From Panulirus ornatus (taxonomy: Eukaryota > Arthropoda > Malacostraca > Decapoda > Palinuridae): 64,000 nt of DNA. The position numbers and the translations under genes are program-made. The notes under the pieces were generated by a model that was given only the letters and a program-made list of their open reading frames with translations, had not been told where the DNA came from and made no database searches. Shown piece by piece: positions 47,905 through 58,835 of this stretch; the first letter of the stretch is position 1, and each line of letters begins with the position of its first letter. The stretch spans positions 5,275,001 to 5,339,000 of the forward strand of contig NC_092265.1 of the NCBI RefSeq assembly GCF_036320965.1, read 5' to 3'.

Positions 47905-47969
<65 letters not shown>
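47820..47969. repeat. Twin (TA)n tracts around CCGGGA
   Basis: TA repeats at 47820-47899 and 47907-47969 are separated only by ACCGGGA. Confidence 0.97.
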
Positions 47970-47970
<1 letters not shown>

Positions 47971-48172
47971 TACATCTTTCCCAGTGTTGCATGGTACCCG
48001 ACACTATCCACACCTGTATAATAATCTCATGAGTCAGCAACGTGAGAGGTGAATATACATACACTCCATCCCAGTCCTCCTGAGACCCGTGGTCAACGGC
48101 GGTGTTCAAAATCTTACGAGACAGGCAGTAAACACTCCCGTTCTCCAGTATGAGCCCTCCCCTCCTCCTCAC

Positions 48173-48337
48173 GAGCCACTACCACTTGAGTTTAATAAGG
48201 CCGAACGATGCATCTCACGCCGAATAATAATTACTCTCTCTGGATGTGGTTCTTGTGCCCCTCCAGCACTGGGTATGACCTCAGCAAGGGCATCCCGCAG
48301 GAGTCGACAACGAAGCTCCTGTTCCAATCCTTGTTTA
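48173..48337 (-). CDS. Possible internal exon, family unknown
   Basis: Minus-strand stretch between an acceptor-like AAATCGCAG (AG at 48339-48338) and a donor-like GTGAGG (GT at 48172-48171). Its length is 165 bp, so it would be a phase 2-2 symmetric exon of about 55 residues. The peptide includes KQGLEQELRCRLLRDALAEV, then IPSAGG, then ERVIIIRREMHRSALLN, which looks like an amphipathic helical protein and has no simple repeats. The frame ends in TGA just past the donor. I do not recognise the family. The polypyrimidine tract is weak. Confidence 0.33.
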
Positions 48338-48584
48338 CTGCGATTTAATGAACACGATGCCACACACGAGATAGAGAGAGTCGGTACCTCACGGGCGGAA
48401 ATCGTACCACGGGGCGTCTGACGTTGATTCGTAAAGTCGATTATCATCGAACGCACTTGCTTCTGCTGTGAGTGAGATTGTATTATGCACCAGCGGCGGA
48501 GCTGGGACGACGCACATGCAACAGTGGACGTCTGTTGTTGGTGGTGATGGCGGCAGGGGTTGTGGCAGGGGGGGAGGGGGTACT

Positions 48585-48586
<2 letters not shown>

Positions 48587-48672
<86 letters not shown>
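48587..48672. repeat. (GA)42 microsatellite
   Basis: Pure GA tract. Confidence 0.98.
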
Positions 48673-48673
<1 letters not shown>

Positions 48674-48717
48674 CTCCTTGGGTTGCAGATCTTGCCAGAG
48701 GTTGGTCGTGATGTGCT

Positions 48718-48912
48718 GGTGGTGACCGTCGTGGTAATGGTGGTGGGAGTGTGGTTGTGGTGGTGTGTTGGTGGTGATGGTTCATGGTAGTGGTGGTGCG
48801 TTATTGGCCGTTGGTGACGGTGGTGGTGGTGGTGGCGGTGGTGGTGGTGGTGGTTCATGGTAGTGGTGGTACGTTAGTGGCCGTTGGTGACGGTGGTGGT
48901 GATGGTTCGAAA
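48718..48912 (+). repeat. GGT-rich patch with 72-bp duplication
   Basis: GGTTCATGGTAGTGGTGGT, (G/A)CGTTA(T/G)TGGCCGTTGG, TGACGGTGGTGG appear at 48779 and again at 48851. (GGT)n lies between. Confidence 0.9.
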
Positions 48913-49026
48913 ACAAAACACGAAGGTCCGAGGGCGTTCGTGATCATTCATATGGTCAGGGGTACAGGGGTATCCCCGTACAGGTTAAATCATCACCACG
49001 AAAACGCTCGGATCTTCGCGATTCAC

Positions 49027-49110
49027 ATTCCCTGTGGCTCCCAGCATATTCCCTGCGACTCCAAGCTCCCAGTATATTCCCTGTGGCTCCCAGTATACTC
49101 CTGAACCACA
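49027..49110. repeat. ~27-bp minisatellite, three to four copies
   Basis: ATTCCCTGTGGCTCCCAG recurs with variants near 49027, 49048 and 49075. Confidence 0.8.
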
Positions 49111-49299
49111 CGAGTTCTGTAAAAGTAAACAACGCGAGTGAAAGTCACCTTCCACGAAGCTGCATCAGCGTCGAGAGTACGGAAAAAAGGGGACACCTTC
49201 TCGTCCCCCAAAGAAGCCCACTTGACTCTGCTCCCACGTGAAACGCACCTTCGAAGCTGCAGGAGCTCCATAAATAGGGTTACGGGGTTTTATTATGAT

Positions 49300-49301
<2 letters not shown>

Positions 49302-49333
<32 letters not shown>
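49302..49333. repeat. (AC)16 microsatellite
   Basis: Pure AC tract. Confidence 0.97.
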
Positions 49334-49336
<3 letters not shown>

Positions 49337-49404
49337 ATGAGGACCAACAATTGTAAAAACACTTCTCTACGATATCAAAACAAGTAATTATAAGTATATA
49401 ATCA

Positions 49405-49405
<1 letters not shown>

Positions 49406-49490
<85 letters not shown>
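49406..49490. repeat. (TA)n microsatellite
   Basis: TA tract with one TG interruption near 49417. Confidence 0.97.
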
Positions 49491-49493
<3 letters not shown>

Positions 49494-49701
49494 AAAAGTT
49501 ACGATATCGTAACTTTATCATTCTGTTCAAGTCATTGTAAGCAAGGTAAAATACACAAGGGCAGTGATATGCGTTACGACAGCGGAATTCAAACGTTAGG
49601 TCAGGGTTAGTGAGATCAAGGAAGGCGAGGCCAGGCTACGTTAGATGTGGGGCGGTCAAGTCAGGGTAGGTTACGTCAAAGAACTTCCCACCCCAAAGTT
49701 G

Positions 49702-49704
<3 letters not shown>

Positions 49705-49776
<72 letters not shown>
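49705..49776. repeat. (TA)35 microsatellite
   Basis: Pure TA tract. Confidence 0.98.
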
Positions 49777-49778
<2 letters not shown>

Positions 49779-50265
49779 AAATGCCACAGGTAAATTACAT
49801 AAGTACGGACATTCATCACAATCCTTGGGTCTTGGGCGGCGTCACTCTGCCTGACGGAACTGGTCCAGGCTCGGAACATGCATTGTAACCCAGGGTTCGC
49901 CATGAGACATGATCCCCGGATCAGAGACATTAGGAGATACACATTTTACTTTTCGTTTTTTATTTTTCATGAGAGGGAGTGAGGCGAAATGTTTCCTTAT
50001 AACCATTTTGGAGCAGAGGAGGACGAGGGAATACGTCGACGTGACGTTCACTTCTCGATCGTAACGTAAGACGAGTTCGATACAAGTGAGTTCGATGCTT
50101 TCGGTAATGTCGCTTTTGCTGTGCCGAAAAGTTCCCCCTCGACTGTGGTGCTGCACTGCCGCTGCTGCTGCTGCAGACGCGTGGTTTACGACATCCGCCT
50201 GCATCGGCCGGGGTCGCAACGGACACCGACCAAAAGCACCACGCTGCGGCAGACGATGGCTGTGT
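49777..50265. other. Low-repeat stretch
   Basis: Holds a (GCT)5 patch at 50157-50172. Nothing else is recognised. Confidence 0.4.
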
Positions 50266-50269
50266 GGGC

Positions 50270-50490
50270 TATCGTAAGACCCCTGAGCACGACGGAAGGT
50301 ACGAAGACCCCAGGGCACGACGGAGGGTACGACCCCTGAGCATAACCGTATGACCCTTGAGCACGACGGTACGACCCTTGAGCAAAGCAGGACGACCCTT
50401 GAGCACGACGACACAACCTCTTTGAGCACGACAGTGCGACCACTTGGCAAGACGGAAAGATCCGCGAGCATAACGGTACGACCCTTAGGC
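50270..50490 (-). repeat. 21-bp-motif array, left arm (about ten units)
   Basis: GACCCTTGAGCACGACGGTAC on the + strand with considerable unit-to-unit divergence (for example GAGCATAACCGTATGACCC at 50338). Confidence 0.92.
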
Positions 50491-50514
50491 GAGATGGCTT
50501 TGAATCCCGGCTTG

Positions 50515-50572
50515 ATCTAAGAGTCGTACCGTGTCGTGCTCAAGGGTCGTATCGGGCCGTCTCACTCAAGTG
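50515..50572 (+). repeat. 21-bp-motif array, right arm (two units)
   Basis: GAGTCGTACCGTGTCGTGCTC and AAGGGTCGTATCGGGCC run opposite to the preceding array after a ~25-bp centre containing TGAATCCCGGCTTGATC. Confidence 0.85.
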
Positions 50573-50669
50573 GTGGGGAGAGCGGGTTGGAGCAGCCAAG
50601 TTGTTCGGGGTATCACACAGCAAATGACTCCTTGAGAGATTCAAAGGAGAAGACCCAATTTTACTATTT

Positions 50670-50910
50670 CGCCAGCCTTACATACCCCAATTTCACGAGT
50701 CCCCCAGCCTTACAGAACCAATTTCGCAATTCCTCCAGCCTAACAGAACCAATTTGACATATGCCCTACACAGCCCATTCCACAAGTTCGCCAGTGACAA
50801 CCTCACAAGTCCGCTAACCTTACAGAAACTAATTCCACAAGTCCACTAGAACTAATCCCACAACTCCAGCAGAACTAATGTCCGCCACCACCAGCCTTAC
50901 AGAAGAGGAC
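50670..50910 (+). repeat. Degenerate ~30-bp minisatellite
   Basis: CCAGCCTTACAGAACCAATT with CACAAGTC recurs about eight times with heavy divergence. Confidence 0.75.
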
Positions 50911-51248
50911 GCGGCAACCAAACAGGGTATGGAGATGGCAGCAGGGTGGCAAAGCACCTGCGCTAGAGGCACTAACTCTAACGTACCCTAGTGATAAGAC
51001 GAGTGTCAAGGCACAGACCTTCCTCACATCTCAACGATGGCTCAGGGCTTCCAAAACGACCGAGGAAAAAAACTTTTCCCAACTCTTTTTTTTTTTTTCC
51101 TCTTTTGTGTTTCTGTTTCTATAACTGCTCGTTCTTACTTCAACCCCAACGCAAAAAAAAAACAGTAAACCTCATCGCCTGATCTACCATGTTTTAAAGA
51201 TTACGTCCGCTGAGGGAGGGGTTCAAAAGCGGGTCATCAACCACCAGT
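50911..51248. other. Low-repeat stretch
   Basis: T11 and A9 homopolymers near 51090 and 51155. Nothing is recognised. Confidence 0.4.
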
Positions 51249-51622
51249 TCTACTACGTGGGTGCAACCGGTTGTTCTACGTGGGTACTACCACCAGTTCT
51301 ACGTTGGTGCTACCACCAGTTCTACGTGGGTGCTACCACTATTTTACGTGGGTGCTATCAGTTGTTCTACGTGGGTACTACCAGTTCTTCTACGTGGGAC
51401 TACCACCAGTTCTACGTGGGTGCTACCACCAGTTTTACGTGGGTGGTACCAGTTGTTCTACATGGGTATTACCAGTTCTTCTACGTGGGTACTACCACCA
51501 GTTCTACGTGGGCATTACCACTAGTTCTATGTGGGTGCTACCAGTTTCTACATGGGTACTAACAGTACTTCTACGTGGGTACTACCAGTTCTTCTACGTG
51601 TGTACTACCAGCTGTTCTCCGC
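51249..51622 (+). repeat. 23-bp minisatellite, about 16 copies
   Basis: TTCTACGTGGGTGCTACCAC units (23 bp, ending CAG) run with scattered 1-bp indels. Since 23 is not a multiple of three, successive units are read in rotating frames, yet all three frames stay open because the unit lacks stop codons. This produces a Tyr/Val/Thr/Ser-rich pseudo-protein. Confidence 0.95.
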
Positions 51623-51937
51623 TGCGTACAGGTCACATTGTATTCCTCCTCCGCTGCAGGCTACAGGGAGAGGCCGACCCGACGCCCATACATCTACCGC
51701 TAAACTTGAACCCTCTTACAGCCGTGCCACACGCACGTCCCTCCACCACCACCACCTGACACCTGATGCCAATCATGGGCAACGTGAGAGAGAAGCCATC
51801 ACAGGTCGTACAACAAACGGGAGGTGCATTCCTCCGGTGCATGATGAAGAATTCGGGTAAATGTGGTTGGAATCTATTGAGCGATGGAAGGGGGTTGCAG
51901 ACACCGACTTCAGGGGGTCGCCCACACTCACCACCAC

Positions 51938-51963
51938 CACCACCACCACTTGCCTCTCCCTCA

Positions 51964-52002
<39 letters not shown>
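51938..52002. repeat. (CAC)n and (CA)18 microsatellites
   Basis: CAC repeats at 51938-51960 and CA repeats at 51966-52002. Confidence 0.97.
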
Positions 52003-52009
<7 letters not shown>

Positions 52010-52153
52010 AGGGGGGGAGCGACGCTCCTATCCGACACTGAAAGAGGAGCTATGGAAAATTCTGTGGAACCCGTCGACTGTGGCCACGACAGGAGCCGCG
52101 GCCGTTGTTAACGCCCACCCGAACACAGACCCGTGCCAGGACAAAGCTGTTGA

Positions 52154-52154
<1 letters not shown>

Positions 52155-52196
<42 letters not shown>
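52155..52196. repeat. (GT)21 microsatellite
   Basis: Pure GT tract. Confidence 0.98.
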
Positions 52197-52197
<1 letters not shown>

Positions 52198-52387
52198 CAG
52201 CTCTCGAGCATGTTGGGAGGGGAAATAAAAAGCCCACGATGGAACTCAAAGCTCAAACTTGGAACACAATAGACTCAGGACATGTACTGCAGGTGGGCTA
52301 CATAATAACCTAATGTTCTTTTTTTTTTACCTTGAGTCTACTGTTATTTCCTTAGTGATGGGAATCACAGACGAAATTCTCTACAAC

Positions 52388-52393
<6 letters not shown>

Positions 52394-52474
<81 letters not shown>
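52394..52474. repeat. (TA)40 microsatellite
   Basis: Pure TA tract. Confidence 0.98.
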
Positions 52475-52480
<6 letters not shown>

Positions 52481-52554
52481 CAGATTGACGTACAATTAGT
52501 TATGTTTAATAACCTGAATATTTCCAAAAAACCGTAGTGGATGGGAGTGGTGGG

Positions 52555-52555
<1 letters not shown>

Positions 52556-52607
<52 letters not shown>
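52556..52607. repeat. (GT)25 microsatellite
   Basis: Pure GT tract. Confidence 0.98.
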
Positions 52608-52609
<2 letters not shown>

Positions 52610-52747
52610 CGGTAGGCCTGCTTGGCACGTCTGCTGGACAGGGCACAAGACATGCTCCAACATCCACTGAAACACACACCACACCTCACGCATGACCCCC
52701 ACTCACTCATGTCTTTCTCCTGAGTGTAGGAGCCCAAAAGACATGCT

Positions 52748-52748
<1 letters not shown>

Positions 52749-52789
<41 letters not shown>
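52749..52789. repeat. (CA)20 microsatellite
   Basis: Pure CA tract. AGACATGCTCCA precedes it and also occurs at 52649, about 100 bp upstream. Confidence 0.97.
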
Positions 52790-52791
<2 letters not shown>

Positions 52792-52838
52792 CACGTCATG
52801 AGTGGGAGACCTGTATGTATCTCTTCAGTCGTAAGTGT

Positions 52839-52841
<3 letters not shown>

Positions 52842-52878
<37 letters not shown>
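52842..52878. repeat. (GT)18 microsatellite
   Basis: Pure GT tract. Confidence 0.97.
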
Positions 52879-52882
<4 letters not shown>

Positions 52883-54849
52883 ATACAAGATCCCACAGAT
52901 GGCCACATCTGGTTACCTGAGCCTGAGGAGGTCAGTCCGCTGCCACAAAGCATGACCCCACCTCATTCACTAAATAACTGCCAGCTCGAAATATTTACTC
53001 TAATATTTCTTCATTTTCTTTTCAACTCTTTGTTCCAGGATATTTCATGCCACCCATCTCCCTTCCTCTCACAGTCACCCAGGGAGTAAAGAAAGCCTCA
53101 ACTGATCCCTATATGACCCCTCCCTACATAATCCCGGGGTCTTCCCTCCGCCGCTCCCACTGATGCCTCCCCGGCCTGCCGCTGCCCCAGCAGCAGCATC
53201 AGGCCCTCCCATCTGGTAAACGGACGAAACTTACCTTCTCACCGTGAGCCAGGGGGCGGCTCCGGGGGGGGAGGGTGAGTGTCGCTGGTCACACAGCCAG
53301 CAAGTCCTGGCCGGTCTTCATGGGCGATGACCTTCTTCCCCTCAAATCAATATTCCATAAGGAGGGAGGCGGAGGTTGTGGTCCGAAAAGTCTTACATGG
53401 TCTCACGAGGTCCAAAGACCCTGGTGCGTGAGCGGGGCCGAGGGGAGAGACTGGCCAGCCAGGCAGCCAGTCCTAACCTCAGGTGCCACACCCCCCTCCC
53501 CTCCCTCCCCCCACCACCACCACCACCGCCACCACCACCACCAACACTAAACACGTCTGAGAAAAGGGGACTCTCCCCTCAGATCCCGCCGCGCGCACAC
53601 ACCCTCACACACACCACACCACACCACACTACTACAAGGCCTCTCTCCTCCCTCTCACAAAACCCAAGGCGTAGGCCCCTAACGAGAGCCGGGCACCGGG
53701 TGCCTTAGTTGGGAGAGCGTCCTGCGGCTGAGGGTGGGCGCTGGTGGGCGACTCGTCTTGCCCGCGCCGTGACGGCCAAGCAAAAGGACCCCGTGGGCAT
53801 ATCCTCTTTAATACTAGCCCTGCATTTACACACTGGGCGTGACTTGCGTTATTTAGATTCGCAAGTCTGGACGGAGGGGGGGTTTTCACAAACACAACCC
53901 CACCGTGAAAATGAGACATTGAAGGCAGTGAAGTTTATAGCATTCTAATTGAAGTGATACTTGAGCAAAAACGGTGCAAAATGCGATGAGGGAGGGAGGG
54001 AGTTCTATGGAAAAGGTTTTCCGGCCCAGTCTGCTGCAACCCCGCGATGACTCATCCTGGCCTGTGACGTAGGCATGTGGCCCGCCCTCCACATACCTCG
54101 CTTATTTACCCGGCGGGTCACTACTTCATCTAACACCTCATTCCTCCGTTGACCGTGACGCAGTTTTGTCCTTCAGTGAAGCTTATAACGAACACAACGA
54201 TTAAATTAACAGTGGGAGGTGACGATTTTCTGATGATTATCTTTCCTCGGGCAGCCAATAACGTTGCGCAGTTCCGCCAGGCAACGGCCGCAGCTGCCAG
54301 ATGTACGACGCGGGTGAGGGAGGCAGGTGTAAGCGTGTTCAGGAATGCATATTCTCGCGTAGCTGATAGAAAATGGATTATCTACATGGTCGTGGGGGGT
54401 TGTTAACTAAATCAACCTTAACAATCTGAAAGATCACAGCGGTAATCGCAATTCTAATATACGTATGCCTTTCCAGAAGTAATAGATTATTATTTGTCTA
54501 CTGCCACTTTAAGACGTGTTATCACCTCAGCAGATCAGTGGATTCGGGTTTCCTATAACAGATGAAAAAAGAAAACAAACAGATTTTGGGGATCTTCCCG
54601 TCAATGCGGTGTCTATCTCAACTTTCTCATCAACGGAGATGTTGGCGCGGGAACATCGGTAACCATGACAACCAATGACGTCACACTCCTTACTGACACC
54701 CCTCCCCCCCCAACCCCACTTCAACCCACCCCATCCCTCCTCCCCTTAACCCCGCCAAAAAAAGGCCCGACCCCCACGCTGCCAACTTTGCGTAGAAACT
54801 GGATAATATGTCGCCGGGGTTTACACCAAACCTTCGTGTAGTGACATCT
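52879..54849. other. Low-repeat stretch with CAC-rich patch and A-box-like sequence
   Basis: A CCACCACCACC patch lies at 53510-53545. TTAGTTGGGAGAGCGTCCTGC at 53706-53726 resembles the A-box half of a tRNA, but no B box follows. A strong acceptor-like CTCTTTGTTCCAG at 53026-53038 precedes a 40-codon frame (YFMPPISLPLTVTQG...) ending at TGA near 53162. No family is recognised. Confidence 0.4.
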
Positions 54850-54873
54850 AAAAAAAAAAAAAAAAAAAAAAAA
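54850..54873. repeat. A24 homopolymer
   Basis: Could be a retrotransposon poly-A tail on the + strand, but no body is recognised upstream. Confidence 0.95.
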
Positions 54874-55113
54874 CGGGGTAAGGGCTTTTTATGTAGTTAC
54901 AGATACTGAAGTACGGAGTAACGAAAATCAACTGTATCTACTGACCCTGCCCGCTCACTGTTTCTCCCTACCGTTAACGGAAGAAACAAACGGGAAATGG
55001 GAGTATGACTGAGAAGGAAAATCTGAAAATGTCTCGTTTGATCTTAGAAGACTCACTCTAGGTATTTTTACGCTTTACAGAAAAACTAAGGAAGCATAAA
55101 TTAAAAGATTATA

Positions 55114-55114
<1 letters not shown>

Positions 55115-55174
<60 letters not shown>
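55115..55174. repeat. (AC)29 microsatellite
   Basis: Pure AC tract. Confidence 0.98.
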
Positions 55175-55177
<3 letters not shown>

Positions 55178-55445
55178 GTAAGCCTTGTTTCCCCTTGGCC
55201 GAACACTCCTCAGCCATTCGGGGTGTAGAGGGTGAATGAATGGATCCTTGGGTTGATGATGCTATCAGCGGCAGGCTGCTTAATTACATCATTAAAGTTG
55301 CCGGTCTCTTGCCCACTCGACCGAACAACTTACTGTATCATGTGACTGTTGCCTTAGGCATGTGTTGCGCTTCGCAAGGCGAGTGAGGAGAACAAGAGAA
55401 GAAAAAAAATGTTAATAGTTTAAACCAACCTGTTGAAATTGCTCG

Positions 55446-55446
<1 letters not shown>
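55175..55446. other. Low-repeat stretch between CA and TA tracts
   Basis: It may be a dispersed element because it is framed by microsatellites, but no motif supports this. Confidence 0.35.

Positions 55447-55541
<95 letters not shown>
55447..55541. repeat. Compound (TA)32-(GT)15 microsatellite
   Basis: TA repeats (55447-55510) are followed after one C by GT repeats (55512-55541). On the minus strand this is the usual CA-then-TA order. Confidence 0.97.
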
Positions 55542-55544
<3 letters not shown>

Positions 55545-55785
55545 GTTAATAGGTTGATTCCCTTAGAAATCGTGTTCTGGTACTGGACCAACTGGGGATA
55601 GAATAAACTGCCGCTAGGGGCGTTTTGCACCACCTTACCGGCGTCCACCACCCCCTGGTGCGGCGAGTCGTCGTTTCCCACGCCACGACCTGCCGTCGTA
55701 CTTTGACCCTCCCCTCCACCCCCTCTTCTCCCCCTTCCCCGCCCCTGAACACTACGACACGACACTCGACCATTCTCGGCCTTTG
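55542..55785. other. Low-repeat stretch with a minus-strand open frame
   Basis: On the minus strand the frame VVDAGKVVQNAPSGSLFYPQ continues with LVQYQNTISKGINLL and stops near 55541. It is repeat-free and protein-like but short, and two minus frames are open. No family is recognised. Confidence 0.3.
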
Positions 55786-55950
55786 ACCTGACCCCCCCAA
55801 CACAGCTGCCGGGTCAAAGGCGACTTCAAGCCATCACCTCGCCACGGAAGTCGTACCATCGTGCTCAAAGATCCAAGTGCACCTTCGTGCCCAAGGGTCG
55901 TACCGGCCACATGCTCAAACGTCGTCATGTCGTGCTCAAGGGTCGTTCCG
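55786..55950 (+). repeat. 21-bp-motif locus: leader plus five units
   Basis: The leader CCTTTGACCTGACCC, GGGTCAAAGGCGAC (55811-55824) and GCCATCACCTCGCCAC is followed by five diverged units such as AAGGGTCGTTCCGTCGTC. Confidence 0.85.
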
Positions 55951-56469
55951 TCGTCCCCCCAACGAGTTAATTATGCAAGTTTCAGTCGGACGTGCATAAC
56001 CCGACGCGTCTTGTGTTGAACCTGACCATATACCAACGAATTAAGAGAGTGACATAATCATGTCTTAACCGGAGGCGAAGTCAGAAACCAAGCGGAAATT
56101 ACCTCCACGGCCAGTGGGGGACAGACTCAAGTTTAACGGGAGCCGTAAAGAAGAAAAAAACGGAACTTCGTGGGAGATAATATAGGTGTCATTACTCCAT
56201 AATCATACACAGTGGGTCTGGGACGTGGCATTAGACCCTCCCAAGCGTGGGAGGGAAAGGAGAAGGGGGAGGTGGAAGGTCAAATGGGAGGCGCAGGTCA
56301 TGAGTGTAGTAGTGTTTGCAAGCAACACACTCTGCGTCGTGGGAAGCAAGCAAGCAAGTAGGAGACGAAGAAAACGGGAAGGAAAACGAGGCATCGCCTA
56401 GACTCAAAGATCGTTGACTCAACTCCTAAAGCTCCGACCAGCTGTGCTTCTGGGCCGACCTGGATGGTT
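55951..56469. other. Low-repeat stretch
   Basis: A (GCAA)4 patch lies at about 56347-56357. Nothing else is recognised. Confidence 0.4.
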
Positions 56470-56486
56470 TGTGTGTGTGTGTGTGT

Positions 56487-56522
<36 letters not shown>
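56470..56522. repeat. (GT)n microsatellite
   Basis: GT tract with one CT interruption. Confidence 0.97.
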
Positions 56523-56524
<2 letters not shown>

Positions 56525-56660
56525 GTGGGTAGCTGAGGGGGAGTGTATCACAGTAGCACCTTACTCTCGGGTTGTACTAATCAACGTCTTCGCTACAGTA
56601 ACCCCCCGGATGAGATGACCATATCCCCACTCACTGTCACTGAACAATGCCCAAAGTGAC

Positions 56661-56727
56661 ATCATCATCATCATCATCGTCATCATCATCATTATCATCA
56701 TCATCGTCATCATCATCATCATCATCG
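56661..56727. repeat. (CAT)n microsatellite
   Basis: About 22 CAT/CGT trinucleotides, imperfect. The poly-Ser open frame is this tract. Confidence 0.96.
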
Positions 56728-56838
56728 TTTACCACTTTGAAATATTTCGCTGTAAAGGGGGGCGCCTTGTTATCGCCTCCAGCACTTAATAGATTTCCCA
56801 TGACATACCGTGTACAAACACCGTTACCATCTCTTTAT

Positions 56839-56841
<3 letters not shown>

Positions 56842-56870
<29 letters not shown>
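56842..56870. repeat. (TA)14 microsatellite
   Basis: Pure TA tract. Confidence 0.97.
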
Positions 56871-56872
<2 letters not shown>

Positions 56873-57220
56873 CTTGACCCAACTACTTCTATCTTCTTCA
56901 TAAAAAAAATACTGTTCTTACCATTTCCTCCTCACAAATTGGTAAAAAAAAAAAGCAAACCCATCATCCCTAAATTGGCCTACAGCATTCCTTCCCAAGT
57001 AATGGTATAATTCTTTTCTTGTGTTTACATTCTACATTTGTATGCCAGCCATTACTGGACCACTGGTCATGACACAGCAAGATTCATTTCGTAACGAAGC
57101 TAGGACGCCATTTGGTAAAATATTTCTCTCTTGTGTCTCCCCTGATGATGTGATTATTACACGAAAGTGCACTTGGGAACTTATCGTGATTCATTTTCCC
57201 CGTGGACTCATAGGACATAG

Positions 57221-57336
<116 letters not shown>

Positions 57337-57556
57337 TACGAGAGATATAAGAATAAGGGAAGAGACGATATGCCGTATATCGCGGGGAACTAGTGCCACT
57401 GCCACAGTAGAACTGAACCAACAAAGTTACAGAAGACGGCGTGGTTACAGGAGGAAAGCGAATGCAGCGACGTTAAATCACAGACTAAAAGAGTAAAGGC
57501 TGTTGCGAAGTACACGAGAAGGACCGGAATTATACACGAACCGACCATGTCACGAG

Positions 57557-57561
<5 letters not shown>

Positions 57562-57594
<33 letters not shown>
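57562..57594. repeat. (CA)16 microsatellite
   Basis: Pure CA tract. A short (GT)8 lies 30 bp to its right in the opposite sense. Confidence 0.97.
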
Positions 57595-57597
<3 letters not shown>

Positions 57598-57866
57598 GCT
57601 CTAACATCTCAACCCTCCTCCTTTTGTGTGTGTGTGTGTACTCCCGATGTGTGCGTTTTAAAGCATGTAGTCGTATCTAGATATGTACACTTTTATACGT
57701 TCACGTGGGCGTAAATATATACGCATTTCGTCTACGGGTGACGGACATCTCATTACTTGGGAGATTCATGCGTTACCTCCTCCTAGCAGAGACCCGTTCA
57801 TGACTATACTCGTTTCGACACCAACTCTACCCTCGGGTGCACGTCATGCACGCCATCCACGGCTGG

Positions 57867-58052
57867 CAGGTAGGTAGGTCGGTAGGCAAGTTGGTAGGTA
57901 GGTAGGTAGGTAGGTAGATAGGTAGGGAAGAAGGTTGGTAGGTTGGTAAGTAGGTAGATAGGTAGGTAAGAAGGTTGGTAGGTTGGTAGACAGGTAGGTA
58001 GGAAGGTTGGTAGGTAAGCAAGTAGGTAGGTAAGTAGGCGGGTATGTAGGCT
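57867..58052 (+). repeat. (GGTA)n tetranucleotide array
   Basis: About 45 GGTA-type tetramers with frequent single substitutions (GGTT, GGCA, AGTA). A super-period of roughly 50-60 bp is visible from GGGAAGAAGGTTGG and GGTAAGAAGGTTGG. Confidence 0.95.
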
Positions 58053-58224
58053 TTCCACACCGCCGTTGTGTTCACATGCATCTCGGTTTCGTAAGTCGGG
58101 TTTAGCTTGGCGTGACGTGTGACGCTGTAGCCCACTTACTTTGTGGGTAAAACATCTCGAGCGGGACGGAACACGACCCTCGCTCGAAGCACCACTGGTA
58201 CAACAACACCCACCACCCCCCTCG

Positions 58225-58392
58225 AACACGAAGGTACGCCCACTGAGCACGACGGTACGATCCAGAGGCGCGACGGTACGATCCAGAGGACACACGACGG
58301 TACGATCCAGAGGCTGCACGACGGTACGATCCAGAGGAGACACGACGGTACGATCCAGAGGAGGCACGACGGTACGATCTCTTGAGCACGGT
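58225..58392 (-). repeat. 21-bp-motif array with 21-24 bp units
   Basis: CACGACGGTACGATCCAGAG recurs six times with linkers of varying length, bounded by normal GAGCACGACGGTACG units. It is a locally homogenised sub-family of the dispersed motif. Confidence 0.93.
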
Positions 58393-58477
58393 GGCCTGGC
58401 CTCCGATACGTATACCCAACTTCCTCCCTTTCTTACCTTGAGTGAGATTCTCTTCCCTTTGCCATGCTGTCTGACTG

Positions 58478-58481
<4 letters not shown>

Positions 58482-58547
<66 letters not shown>
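58482..58547. repeat. (CT)33 microsatellite
   Basis: Pure CT tract inside a longer pyrimidine-biased region (58410-58760). Confidence 0.98.
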
Positions 58548-58550
<3 letters not shown>

Positions 58551-58785
58551 CATTACGCATGACCCCCTTCAAGTCGTGCTCCCTCACCAGGCCATCCCCT
58601 CCTCCTGCCCGTTGCCTCACTCACCACTCCTCCTCCTGCACCACCTCCTCCTCCTCGTTCCAGTACTCACGTCTTCTCCCCCCACCCTCCCTTCTTACTC
58701 TCCCCCCTCCTCATACACCTTCCCCTCACCCCTCTCATCCAATAACTCATCCCTGCTCTTAGAGTCATGCCATCTGCTCTGTGAT

Positions 58786-58787
<2 letters not shown>

Positions 58788-58833
<46 letters not shown>
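58788..58833. repeat. (CA)22 microsatellite
   Basis: Pure CA tract. Confidence 0.98.
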
Positions 58834-58835
<2 letters not shown>

